DNA from: Lentisalinibacter sp037382365
GTDB taxonomy: Bacteria > Pseudomonadota > Gammaproteobacteria > Steroidobacterales > Woeseiaceae
Length of the DNA stretch: 64,000 nucleotides
Assembly (NCBI GenBank): GCA_037382365.1
Contig: JARRPZ010000004.1
Span: forward strand, 1-64,000
Direction: 5' to 3'
Shown: piece by piece, positions 47,775 through 56,554 of the stretch
Position numbering within the stretch: position 1 is the stretch's first letter
Layout: every line of letters begins with the position of its first letter
The notes under the pieces: model-generated
The model's database searches: none
The model's input: the letters and a program-made list of their open reading frames with translations, nothing else
What the model was told of the DNA's origin: nothing
Made by a program: the position numbers and the translations under genes

Positions 47775-48848
47775 TTGGCGAATCCCACTGACAGCAGTCC
47801 GCCCGATTCGCTCTGCGTCGTCCGACTCTCGGCGATCGGCGACACCTGTCACACCCTGCCCGTGCTGAGGACGCTGAAGGCGGCCTGGCCGGAGACCCCG
47901 ATCACCTGGGTGATCGGTCGCACCGAGGCGGCCCTGATGGCGGATATCGGGGATTTCGAGTTTATCACCTTCGACAAATCCGCCGGCCTCGGCGGCTTCC
48001 GGGCGCTGCGCCGGCGTATGGCGGGTCGGCGCTACGACGCGTTGCTCATGATGCATGCCTCGCTGCGCGCCAATGCGGTCAGCCGCCTCATACCCGCGGC
48101 GAGACGGATCGGCTTCGACCGGCCACGCGCGCGGGACTTCCAGTGGCTCGTCTCCGACGAACGGATCCCGCACCGGGCGCGCCAGCACGCCATGGACGCC
48201 CTGTTCGGGTTCGCTGAATACCTGGGCGTCGGCGACCGGCACCTGCGCTGGGACATCCCGGTTCCGGAGGCGGACGAGGCATTCGCCGCGCAGCACATGG
48301 AAGCCGGGCGGACCTGGTTGTTGCTCAGCCCCTGCAGCTCGCAGCGCGCCCGCAACTACCGCAACTGGAGCGTGGCGAATTACGCGCGCATCGTCGACTA
48401 CGTGGCGGAACGCCATGGCGTCGCCACCGTCATCACCGGCGGCCCGACGGCGCTGGAACGTGAGTACGGGGCGGCGATCGGCGAAGCAGCGAGACACCGC
48501 CCCTTCGACCTGACAGGCCGAACCACACTGAAGCAGCTCTACGCACTCATCCGCCGGGCCGCCGTCGTCCTCTGCCCCGACTCGGGCCCCGCGCACATGG
48601 CGACGGCCGCGGCGACGCCCGTGATCGGCCTGTATGCGACTTCGAACCCGGATCGGACCGGACCGTATCTCAGCCGTCATCTGGTGGTGAATGCCTACCC
48701 GGAGGCGGTCCGCCAGGAGTTCGGCAAGGCCGTGGAAGATATCGCCTGGGGACGACGGGTGCGGGATCCGACCGCCATGGGACTCATACGACCGGAAGCC
48801 GTGGAAGCGCGCCTCGACGAGGTATTCGGCGCGGCAGCCGGCAGCTAG
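47775..48848 (+). CDS. opsX: LPS heptosyltransferase, OpsX-like (GT9 family)
   Basis: 357 residues from TTG 47775, with GAGG just upstream; longer frames run through kdkA. GT9 pattern: LCVVRLSAIGDTCHTLPVLR with the acceptor-binding DT, ITWVIGRTEAALM, LLLSPCSSQRARNYRNW, ATVITGGPTALEREYG and the donor site VVLCPDSGPAHMATAAATPV IGLYA region. Adds the first heptose to phosphorylated Kdo. Divergence from kdkA matches the OpsX/KdkA partnership. The 3' end overlaps waaF by four bases, convergent. Confidence 0.82.
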   Translation: MANPTDSSPPDSLCVVRLSAIGDTCHTLPVLRTLKAAWPETPITWVIGRTEAALMADIGDFEFITFDKSAGLGGFRALRRRMAGRRYDALLMMHASLRANAVSRLIPAARRIGFDRPRARDFQWLVSDERIPHRARQHAMDALFGFAEYLGVGDRHLRWDIPVPEADEAFAAQHMEAGRTWLLLSPCSSQRARNYRNWSVANYARIVDYVAERHGVATVITGGPTALEREYGAAIGEAARHRPFDLTGRTTLKQLYALIRRAAVVLCPDSGPAHMATAAATPVIGLYATSNPDRTGPYLSRHLVVNAYPEAVRQEFGKAVEDIAWGRRVRDPTAMGLIRPEAVEARLDEVFGAAAGS

Positions 48849-49864
48849 GCGGCGGGCAGCGAGTCGAACACCCGGTCTGGCGTGATTTCCCGCATGCAGC
48901 GGAAGTGGCCGAGGGGGCATTCCCGCTGGAAACAGGGGCTGCACTCGATGCCGAGATAGTGCACGACGGCTCGATCGGTCAGCGGCGGCGTGAACGCGGG
49001 CGAGGAAGACCCGTACAACGCGACCAGCGGCAGACCGACGGCCGCGGCGACGTGCATCAGCCCCGAGTCGTTGGTCACTGCGTACCGGCAGGCCGCCAGC
49101 AGGTCGATGGCCTCTTCCAGCGTCGTGCGGCCGCACAGATTCTCGACCGGCGCGGTCTGCGCGATCGCCCGGGCTGCCGCGTCATCCCGGGCCGACCCGA
49201 ACACCCGGACCTCGTTGCCCCGGTCGACGAGCCGACGAGCCAGTTCGCCGTAGTAGTCCAGCGGCCAGCACTTTGCCGGTCCGTACTCGGCGCCGGGCAT
49301 GAACGCCACCGCCGCCGCCGCCGGATCGAGGCCCAGCCGATCCAGCGCGCTGGTCTGACGATCCCGGTCGACGCGCAGTGCGGGCCGGGGCAGTTCCCGG
49401 GGCAACGGCTCGTCCGGCGCGAGCCCCAGCGCTACGAATCGCTTCACCGTCTGGTCGAGCACTTTCGGGTCGAAGGGACGCATGTCGTTGATGAGACCGT
49501 AGCGATGCTCACCGCGGAATCCGGTGCGTTGCGGGATACCGGCGAACCAGGGCACGAGTGCGGATTTCAGGGAACGCGGCAGCACGATCGCCTGCGCGTA
49601 GCGCCCGCGCAGCGAGCGACCGACGCGCCGGCGCAGCCCCAGTCGCAACTCGCCGTGACCGGCCGGCATCTCGATCGCCTCGCGCACTTCGGGCATACGC
49701 GCGATGATCGGCAGTGACCATCCGGGAGCGAGGACGTCGATGGGGGTGTCGGGTCGCCGCCCGGACAGCAGGCGCAACAGGGACTGAGCCATCACCATGT
49801 CGCCGACCCAGGACGGGCCGACGACAAGCGTGGCGTCGCCGGGACCGATCTCAGCCAGTGTCAC
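48845..49864 (-). CDS. waaF: ADP-heptose:LPS heptosyltransferase II WaaF
   Basis: 339 residues. GT9 fold: LVVGPSWVGDMVMAQSLLRL, IDVLAPGWSLPIIARMPEV, IVLPRSLKSALVPWFAGIPQ, FMPGAEYGPAKCWPLDYYGE, LLAACRYAVTNDSGLMHVAA and the C-terminal CSPCFQRECPLGHFRCM cysteine block typical of WaaF. Transfers the second heptose of the inner core. The start lies 14 bases inside the hldD end, so hldD and waaF are translated together. Confidence 0.93.
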   Translation of the reverse strand: MTLAEIGPGDATLVVGPSWVGDMVMAQSLLRLLSGRRPDTPIDVLAPGWSLPIIARMPEVREAIEMPAGHGELRLGLRRRVGRSLRGRYAQAIVLPRSLKSALVPWFAGIPQRTGFRGEHRYGLINDMRPFDPKVLDQTVKRFVALGLAPDEPLPRELPRPALRVDRDRQTSALDRLGLDPAAAAVAFMPGAEYGPAKCWPLDYYGELARRLVDRGNEVRVFGSARDDAAARAIAQTAPVENLCGRTTLEEAIDLLAACRYAVTNDSGLMHVAAAVGLPLVALYGSSSPAFTPPLTDRAVVHYLGIECSPCFQRECPLGHFRCMREITPDRVFDSLPAA

Positions 49865-50804
49865 CCTCCGTGATACGGGCGAGGTAATCGGGGACCCCGG
49901 CTTCGACCGGACGGAATTCCCCGCCGTAACCGGCTGCCCTGAGCCGGGTCAGATCCGCCTCGGTATAGCTCTGATAGGCCCCTTTCAGACCGTCCGGGAA
50001 CGGCACGTACCGGATCTCGCCGCGGCCGTGCCAGCCGATGACGGCGCGCGCAACGTCGTTGAAGGTCTGGGCGCGACCGGTGCCGGCATTGAAGATGCCG
50101 CTGACCTGGGGGTGCTCCAGGAACCACAGGTTCAGGCCGACGATGTCGTCTACGTAGACGAAGTCCCGCCGCTGCTCGCCGTCGGCATAGCCCTCGCTGC
50201 CCTCGAACAGACGCGCCTCGCCACTCTCCGCCACCTGGTTGTGGAAATGCCAGGCGACACTCGCCATGCCGCCCTTGTGCTGCTCGCGCGGGCCATAGAC
50301 GTTGAAATAGCGCAGCCCGACGATCTGACTTCCGGCTTCCGGCAGCAGGCGGCGGACATAGTTGTCGAACAGCAGCTTCGAATAGCCGTACACATTCAGC
50401 GGACGCTCGTGCTCCGCCGTCTCGCTGAATCCGGGACCGCGCCCGTACACGGCCGCGGAGGAGGCATAGATGAACGGGGTATTGTGCCGCAGGCAATCGT
50501 GCAGCAGCACCCTCGAGTAGCGGTAGTTGTTGTCCATCATGTAGCGCCCGTCCCACTCCGTCGTCGTGGAGCAGGCGCCCTGGTGGAAGACCGCCGAGAC
50601 GCGCCGCTTGCAACCGCCGGATTCCAGCAGACGCAGGAATTCCTGCTTGTCCATGTAGTCGGCCACGTCGAGGTCCGCGAGATTCACGAACTTGTGGCCG
50701 TCGGTCAGGTCATCCACCACGAGGACGTCCTCGCCGGTCGCCCGGTTCAGGCCACGGACCAGATTCGAGCCGATGAAACCCGCCCCGCCGGTGACGATGA
50801 TCAT
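49851..50804 (-). CDS. hldD: ADP-L-glycero-D-manno-heptose 6-epimerase HldD
   Basis: 317 residues from ATG 50804 (MIIVTGGAGFIGSNLVRGLN). Short-chain dehydrogenase fold with NADP-binding GGAGFIG, HQGACSTTTEWDGRYMMDNN, the YxxxK pair in NVYGYSKLLFDNYVR, and GLRYFNVYGPREQHKGGMAS. Makes the ADP-L-heptose used by opsX and waaF. Upstream frame residues are not part of the family. Confidence 0.95.
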   Translation of the reverse strand: MIIVTGGAGFIGSNLVRGLNRATGEDVLVVDDLTDGHKFVNLADLDVADYMDKQEFLRLLESGGCKRRVSAVFHQGACSTTTEWDGRYMMDNNYRYSRVLLHDCLRHNTPFIYASSAAVYGRGPGFSETAEHERPLNVYGYSKLLFDNYVRRLLPEAGSQIVGLRYFNVYGPREQHKGGMASVAWHFHNQVAESGEARLFEGSEGYADGEQRRDFVYVDDIVGLNLWFLEHPQVSGIFNAGTGRAQTFNDVARAVIGWHGRGEIRYVPFPDGLKGAYQSYTEADLTRLRAAGYGGEFRPVEAGVPDYLARITEGDTG

Positions 50805-50834
50805 GCCCCGGCTCCCGGCCTGGCGCACCGACTC

Positions 50835-51056
50835 TCAGGCTGATTCGGTCGCATCACGCAGGAGGTACTCGGCGCCGCAATAGGGGCACTTCGCTTCGCC
50901 GGTCTGCTCTACCGGCAGGTAGACCTTGGGGTGAGAGTTCCAGAGAGACATGCCTGGCATCGGGCAGGACAGCGGCAGGTCGGCCCTCGTCACCTCGTAG
51001 CGGTGCCGGGCATTCGGCGGGATCAGATGCTGATCCACGGTGCCGGGTCTCGTCAT
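50835..51056 (-). CDS. CHCC-type zinc-finger protein, 73 aa
   Basis: 73 residues from ATG 51056. Ends with the pattern LSCPMPGMSLWNSHPKVYLP followed by KCPYCGAEYLL: one Cys, one His and a CxxC pair, as in the zinc-finger domain family shared with the NDUFS6 subunit of complex I. Bacterial members are small and of unknown function, often near LPS or glnE genes. It lies between glnE and hldD on the same strand. Confidence 0.85.
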   Translation of the reverse strand: MTRPGTVDQHLIPPNARHRYEVTRADLPLSCPMPGMSLWNSHPKVYLPVEQTGEAKCPYCGAEYLLRDATESA

Positions 51057-51111
51057 CGCTGCAATCCTCCGTGGCGCCGCGGGGAATGGGCTCGGCATTA
51101 TAGCAACGGCC

Positions 51112-54015
51112 TCAGCCGAAGGTCTGCTGCCAGATGTGTCGCACGTCGGCAGCCTCGTCGGCGAACTCGGCCGCCGGCACCGTGGCTTTCTGGTTGTCCA
51201 GAGCGAGATGATGCAGACGCCGGCGATACGCCCGATAGATGTCCTGGAGACGCCGCGCGACGTCTTCGCCGAGGATACCGCAGGTCGCGAGCACGCCCAG
51301 CTGGCGGATGTTGTCAGTGTAGTGCAATAGCGAGCGATGGCGATGGGCGTTCGCCAGTACCAGGTACTGGACGATGAATTCGATGTCGCCGACGCCGCCG
51401 GGGTCCCGCTTGATGTCGAAGGTGCCTTCCGCCGACGATGAGAGTTCGCGCCACATACGCTCTCGCATCGATATCACGTCCTCGCGCAGGCTGTCCCGTC
51501 GCACGGCATCCCGGAGGACGTCGACTCTCAGCGCCTCGAACGCCCGCCTTACCCGGGCATCGCCGGCTACGGCCCGGGTGCGGATCAGCGCCTGGTGCTC
51601 CCAGGTCCAGGCATCCTCCCGCTGATAACGCTCCAGGGCGGCCACCGAGCTCACGAGCAGGCCGGAGCGACCGCTCGGGCGCAGGCGAGTGTCCACTTCA
51701 TAGAGCGCGCCGGAGACCGTCTGCACGGTCAGGAAATGCACGAGCCGCCTCGCCAGTCGACCGAAGAAGACCGTGTTGTCCACCGGTTTCTCTCCGTCGG
51801 TCTCCTGGTCGTCTCCCGCCGAGTCGTGCACGAAGACGAGATCCAGGTCGGAGCCGTAGCCGAGTTCGATACCGCCGAGCTTGCCATAGCCCACGACTGC
51901 GAAACCGGCACTGCGGCGGACGCCGTCGACGCGACACCAGGGCCGGCCGTGGCGGGCGACCAGATCGCGCCAGGCCAGGGACAACGCGCTGGCCACCACG
52001 ATCTCGGCGATCTCGGTGAGCCGGTCGCTGACCTTCATGATCGGCAGTCGACCGCTGAAGTCCGCGACTGCCACGCGGAACGTGGCGGCGCGCTGGAAGC
52101 GGGCCAGTTCCTCCACCGCGGCTTCCGAATCTGCGGCGCCGATCGCCGACAGGCGATGCTCGTACTCCGCCTGCAGGTCGGCCTGGCTCGGCTCCCGATC
52201 GGCAATACGCGGGTCGATCAGCTCGTCCAAGAGCAGCGGGTGGGCGGCGAGTTCGGTCGCCAGATAGGCGCTGCGCGAGACGAGCTCCACGACACGGGCG
52301 AGCGTCGCCCGATTCTCCAGCAGGAGCGCGAGGTATGCGCTGCGCCTGAGCACGGCGTTCAGGATGCCGCCCAGCCGATTCAGCGTCTCCGCGGGCTGCT
52401 CGACGCTCCTCAGGCATTCGAGGAGCGGGGGCATCAGTTCGTCGAGTCGCTGGCGGGAGATATCGTCGAGTCTCTTGCCGTCGATATCGCGCCGCAGTCG
52501 GCCGAGTTCCTCCGCCAGCGCTTCCGGCTCCACGAAACCGGCTTCCTCCACCGCGCTCGACAGGTCGTGCCGCGCGGCGGATTCCCAGAGCGCTTCCAGT
52601 GCCGGCCGCTCCGCCCTCGCCTGCCCGTCCGGACGGAATACGGTTTCCTCGAAATGCCGGCTGACGAGCGCGCGTACCCGTTCGATCTCTTCGGCGAGGG
52701 AATCCCAGTGCGCATGCTCCATCACGAGCGCGAGCCGTGCCCTGCCGATTTCATCGTCCGGCAGATCGTGTGTCTGACGGTCCCGGAACTCCTGCAATCG
52801 GTTCTCGAGACGCCTCAGGAAACGATAGGCCGCGTGCAGCTGCCAGACGCTCTCCGCCGGCATGTAGCGCCGCTCGCCGAGCGCGGTCAGAGCGCTGGCG
52901 AGTTCACGGCTGCGCAATGCCCGGTCGCTGCCGCCCCGCACCAGCTGCCAGGACTGCACGATGAATTCGACCTCCCGGATGCCGCCGGGACCGAGTTTCA
53001 CGTTGGCGTGCATATCGCGGCGTTCGACTTCGGTACGGATCATGGCTTTCATCGAACGCAGCGACTCGAAAACGCCGTAGTCGAGATAACGCCGGTACAC
53101 GAACGGCGTCAGCACGTCCGCGGCCAGTTCCTCCCAGGCGCGCAGGCCCCGTGCATCCGCCAGCGGGCGTGCCTTGATGTAGGCATAGCGCTCCCAGTCC
53201 CTGCCATGCTGCAGCAGGTAGGTCTCCATGGCGGAGAAGCTCACCACCGGCGGGCCACTCTCGCCGAAGGGCCGCAGCCGGATGTCCACGCGGAACACGA
53301 AACCGTCCGCCGTGACTTCCCCCAGCAGCGACACGATCCGGCGCACCATGCGTCCGAAATACTCGGGTGCGGACAGCGGTTTCGCCCCGTCGCTCTCACC
53401 CGCGTCCGGGTAGACGAATATCAGGTCGATATCGGAGGAGAAATTCAGCTCCCGGCCGCCGAGCTTGCCCATGGCCATGGCGATCAGGGAGCACGGTTCC
53501 CCGGCGGCATCCCGGACCTCCCCGTGCCGTTCCAGCATGGAGGACGCGGCGTGTCGTATGGCGGCGAGCACGGCCGCGTCGGCCAGGGCACTCAGCTCGT
53601 GCAGGGTCTCCTCGAGCGTGGCGGCGCCGGCGAGATCACGCCAGGCGATGCGCGCCATCTCCCGACGGCGCAGGCGGCGGAGATTCCGTGAGAGCTCTGC
53701 CGCGTCATCCGAGTCCGCCGCGGCCTCGACGAGTGCCGGGATCTCTCCGGGCCGACGGGCCCGTCCCAGATCGCCGTCCCGGAGCATCGCGGTGAAAGCG
53801 GCGGAGTCGCCCGCGACCACCCCGCGGACGAAGAGACTCGAGGCCAGTACGCGTACCGCGTCGGCCTCGTGTCCGCCCGCGCAGAGGAGCCGGGCGAAGT
53901 CGTCCTGCTCGCCGTCCAGTTTGTCCAGCCAGGCGGAGAGATCCTCCGCCAGGAGTGCGGGGAGATCCGCCTCTGCGCGGGCCGCCAGTGTTGCCTTTAG
54001 CCCCTCCGCCGCCAT
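51112..54015 (-). CDS. glnE: Bifunctional glutamine synthetase adenylyltransferase/deadenylylase GlnE
   Basis: 967 residues from ATG 54015. Two nucleotidyltransferase domains: the N-terminal one with MGKLGGRELNFSSDIDLIFV and the C-terminal one with GYGKLGGIELGYGSDLDLVF, each followed by helical PII/GlnB response regions (GGIREVEFIVQSWQLVRGG and GGVGDIEFIVQYLVLAN). Adds or removes AMP on glutamine synthetase according to nitrogen status. The long open frame on the other strand is a codon-bias shadow. Confidence 0.96.
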   Translation of the reverse strand: MAAEGLKATLAARAEADLPALLAEDLSAWLDKLDGEQDDFARLLCAGGHEADAVRVLASSLFVRGVVAGDSAAFTAMLRDGDLGRARRPGEIPALVEAAADSDDAAELSRNLRRLRRREMARIAWRDLAGAATLEETLHELSALADAAVLAAIRHAASSMLERHGEVRDAAGEPCSLIAMAMGKLGGRELNFSSDIDLIFVYPDAGESDGAKPLSAPEYFGRMVRRIVSLLGEVTADGFVFRVDIRLRPFGESGPPVVSFSAMETYLLQHGRDWERYAYIKARPLADARGLRAWEELAADVLTPFVYRRYLDYGVFESLRSMKAMIRTEVERRDMHANVKLGPGGIREVEFIVQSWQLVRGGSDRALRSRELASALTALGERRYMPAESVWQLHAAYRFLRRLENRLQEFRDRQTHDLPDDEIGRARLALVMEHAHWDSLAEEIERVRALVSRHFEETVFRPDGQARAERPALEALWESAARHDLSSAVEEAGFVEPEALAEELGRLRRDIDGKRLDDISRQRLDELMPPLLECLRSVEQPAETLNRLGGILNAVLRRSAYLALLLENRATLARVVELVSRSAYLATELAAHPLLLDELIDPRIADREPSQADLQAEYEHRLSAIGAADSEAAVEELARFQRAATFRVAVADFSGRLPIMKVSDRLTEIAEIVVASALSLAWRDLVARHGRPWCRVDGVRRSAGFAVVGYGKLGGIELGYGSDLDLVFVHDSAGDDQETDGEKPVDNTVFFGRLARRLVHFLTVQTVSGALYEVDTRLRPSGRSGLLVSSVAALERYQREDAWTWEHQALIRTRAVAGDARVRRAFEALRVDVLRDAVRRDSLREDVISMRERMWRELSSSAEGTFDIKRDPGGVGDIEFIVQYLVLANAHRHRSLLHYTDNIRQLGVLATCGILGEDVARRLQDIYRAYRRRLHHLALDNQKATVPAAEFADEAADVRHIWQQTFG

Positions 54016-54076
54016 GGCGCGAGTGTAGCCGATTCCCCACTTGCAGCGAGACGGGCACTCCACCAACATGACGGCC

Positions 54077-54544
54077 ATGGCTGACAAGCAGCTTCTGATC
54101 GTCTACCACTCCCAGTCCGGCACCACCGAGCGCATGGCCGAGGCCGTGCTCCGCGGCGCGCACGACGAGGCGATCGAGGGCGTGGACGTCAGGGCGCTCA
54201 GCCCGCTCGACGCCGACGCCAGCGACGTGCTCCGATGCGACGCTCTGATCCTCGGCACGCCCGAAAACTTCGGCTACATGAGCGGTGCGCTGAAATACTT
54301 CCTCGATCGGGTCTATTACCCCTGCCTGGAGAAGGTGGAGGGCAAGCCGTATGCGCTGTTCGTGCGCGCGGGCAACGACGGCACCGGCGCGGTCAGCAGC
54401 GTGCAGCGCATCGTCGCCGGGCTCGCACTGAAGGAGATCCAGCCGCCGCTGGTCATCGCGGGCGAGTTCGACGAGGCCCGGCTCGCCGACTGTGAGGAAC
54501 TCGGAATGACCGTCGCGGCCGGACTCGAGGCGGGGATCTTCTGA
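54077..54544 (+). CDS. Flavodoxin-like NAD(P)H-dependent reductase
   Basis: 155 residues from ATG 54077 (MADKQLLIVYHSQSGTTERM); ATG 54068 is also possible. The T/S-rich FMN phosphate loop HSQSGTTERM and the segment LILGTPENFGYMSGALKYFL DRV identify a flavodoxin/NADPH-dependent FMN reductase fold. Redox partner and substrate unknown. Its start is 62 bases from the divergent glnE and its end 8 bases from the convergent GGDEF/EAL gene. Confidence 0.82.
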   Translation: MADKQLLIVYHSQSGTTERMAEAVLRGAHDEAIEGVDVRALSPLDADASDVLRCDALILGTPENFGYMSGALKYFLDRVYYPCLEKVEGKPYALFVRAGNDGTGAVSSVQRIVAGLALKEIQPPLVIAGEFDEARLADCEELGMTVAAGLEAGIF

Positions 54545-54552
54545 GCCCCCGC

Positions 54553-56388
54553 TCAGGGTGAGCTCGCCGCCGGCGCCGTCGCGACATCGGCCAGTATCTC
54601 CGCGAGCGGCATCGGTTCGCCGACGTGGTAACCCTGCGCGAAGTCGACTCCCAGTTCCGCGACCTTGCCGTGCACGCCGGCGCTGGCGACATACTCGGCA
54701 ATGGTGTCGAGTCCCATCACCCGCGCCACCTGGGTGATGGCAGCGACCATCGCTTCCGAGACCCGGTTGGTGTTCACGTCCCGGACGAAGCTGCCGTCGA
54801 TCTTGAGGGCATCCACTTCGAAGTCACGCAGGTAGGCGAAGGAACTGAGACCGGCCCCGAAGTCGTCGAGGGAGAATCGGCATCCCCGGGCCCGCAGGGT
54901 GCCGATGAAGGTCCTCGCCCTCTCGAGATTCGCCACGGCAGCCGTCTCCGTGATCTCGAAACAGAGCGTACCCGGTTCGAGGGCGCCGGCGTCGATCCGC
55001 TCGAGCACGAAATCGAGGAATTCGTCGTCGCCGAGTGACTGCCCCGAGAGGTTGATCGCGAAGCGGCCGCCATCACCGCCGCGGTCGGCGATCAGCGTTA
55101 TCGCCCGGTCCACCACCCAGCGGTCGAGACGGGGCATCAGCTGATAGCGCTCGGCGGCCGACATGAAGCTCTCGGGCCGCAACGCCTCCCCGTCGTCGCC
55201 GCGCATCCGGAGCAGGATCTCGTAATAGGCGCGTCCCGCTGCCTCGTGCAACGGGACGATCGGCTGGGCGACGAGTTCGAAACCATCCCGTTCCAGGGCA
55301 TTCTGCAGGTGGGCGACGATGCGGATATCGTCCGCGCGGCGGATAATGCTCCTGTTATCGGCATCATACACTTCGACCCGGTCGCGCCCGTGTTCCTTGG
55401 CCGCGGTACAGGCCACTTTCGGCGCCACGAGGGCGCCGGACACGCCACCGGCGTCGCTGCGGTATGCCGCGACCCCGGCACTCACGGTTATCTGCACCGC
55501 CTTGTCGCCCCGGATGCGTCGCAGCTTCTGGGCACGCCGGCGCACGTCCTCCGCGAAGGCGGCAGCGGATTCGACGCTCGTGTGTTGCAGCAGGACGGCG
55601 AAATTGTCCCCGGAGAGACGGCTGGCGACCGCATCCCCCGGCAGCGCCTCGCCCAGCTCGGCGGCGAAACAGCGCAGCACGTCGTCCCCGTCCCGATGGC
55701 CGAACGTATCATTCACGAGCTGCAGCTGATCGATGTCGAAGATGACCACCGCATGGGCATCGTCCTCGTCCGCCAGACTCTCGAGACCGTCACGGAGATG
55801 GGCCTCGAATCCGCCACGGTTCACCAGACCGGTAAGCGGATCGTAGGTACTCTCTATCACGCGCTCGGCGCGCCGGGCTATCAGGCTCGCAAAGCGCTTC
55901 TCGGCCCTCCCGAATGCCCGACCGCCCACACGGCCGGCCAGCGCGAGTACGCCATTCACCTGCTTGTTCCCCTCACGGAGCGGACACAGCATGACCTGGT
56001 AGCTCTCCCCCGTCTGCGTCACGCCCGGGGGCAGCCGGGCCACGTCCAGGACACTGGGGGAGCGCCGGCGGGAAAGACCGGGCAGGAAGCGGCGGATGAA
56101 CACGCGGTCCAGGGCGCGGCGGTCGGCGCTCTTCCAGCTCGGATGGGTGACGCTGACGCGGATCTGTTTGGTGGGCAGGATGAGGACGCTGTAGCCGATC
56201 TCGAGGTGACGCGCACAGACCCGTATCAGCCGGGCGAGCTGCGCCTGGCCGCGGGGCTCGGCATCGAGCTGCCGCTCGAGTTCGTAGAACAGATCGAGTT
56301 CGGTACGGTCCTCGCGGCGCCGCGGCACCGGGACCCCGGGGTCCGGCGTCGCGCGGGCGAGGCCTTCATCCATGCTGTGCATTGGCAC
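54553..56388 (-). CDS. GAF-like/GGDEF/EAL protein: probable c-di-GMP phosphodiesterase with degenerate GGDEF
   Basis: 611 residues, no membrane helices. An N-terminal GAF-like part (about 30-180) precedes a GGDEF domain whose signature reads SGDNF (about residue 258), so cyclase activity is unlikely. The EAL domain looks intact: EILLR near 390 in place of EALLR, NLSGQSL, CFEITETAA, SLDDFGAGLSSFAYLR, DALKIDGSFVRD, IAEYV and the AQGYHVGEP tail. Expected to hydrolyse c-di-GMP, with the GGDEF part perhaps binding GTP. c-di-GMP often tunes type IV pili, which are prominent in this window. Confidence 0.88.
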   Translation of the reverse strand: MPMHSMDEGLARATPDPGVPVPRRREDRTELDLFYELERQLDAEPRGQAQLARLIRVCARHLEIGYSVLILPTKQIRVSVTHPSWKSADRRALDRVFIRRFLPGLSRRRSPSVLDVARLPPGVTQTGESYQVMLCPLREGNKQVNGVLALAGRVGGRAFGRAEKRFASLIARRAERVIESTYDPLTGLVNRGGFEAHLRDGLESLADEDDAHAVVIFDIDQLQLVNDTFGHRDGDDVLRCFAAELGEALPGDAVASRLSGDNFAVLLQHTSVESAAAFAEDVRRRAQKLRRIRGDKAVQITVSAGVAAYRSDAGGVSGALVAPKVACTAAKEHGRDRVEVYDADNRSIIRRADDIRIVAHLQNALERDGFELVAQPIVPLHEAAGRAYYEILLRMRGDDGEALRPESFMSAAERYQLMPRLDRWVVDRAITLIADRGGDGGRFAINLSGQSLGDDEFLDFVLERIDAGALEPGTLCFEITETAAVANLERARTFIGTLRARGCRFSLDDFGAGLSSFAYLRDFEVDALKIDGSFVRDVNTNRVSEAMVAAITQVARVMGLDTIAEYVASAGVHGKVAELGVDFAQGYHVGEPMPLAEILADVATAPAASSP

Positions 56389-56501
56389 TCCGCTGCCGTG
56401 CGCAGCCCGACCGCTCCCGCAGCGACTCGGGTCTGCCCTGGACCCCTATCATCCCGGCATCGGCAGCGGCTGTCTGTGAATGGCGTCTCAGCGGCCGGCG
56501 C

Positions 56502-56523
56502 GCCGGCGGCGCCCGCCGCCGGC
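56502..56523 (-). repeat. 10-bp GC inverted repeat downstream of cysM
   Basis: GCCGGCGGCG (56502-56511) and CGCCGCCGGC (56514-56523) flank a 2-base centre, about 30 bases after the cysM stop on the minus strand and before the GGDEF/EAL gene. A strong hairpin without U-tract; it may reduce read-through. Confidence 0.5.
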
Positions 56524-56554
56524 GTGGAAGGGGAAAAGTCGGGGAACCGGCCGT

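Noticed and set aside
51595..53691. 698-residue open frame opposite glnE
   Set aside because: Shadow of glnE; composition His/Gln/Arg-rich without motif.
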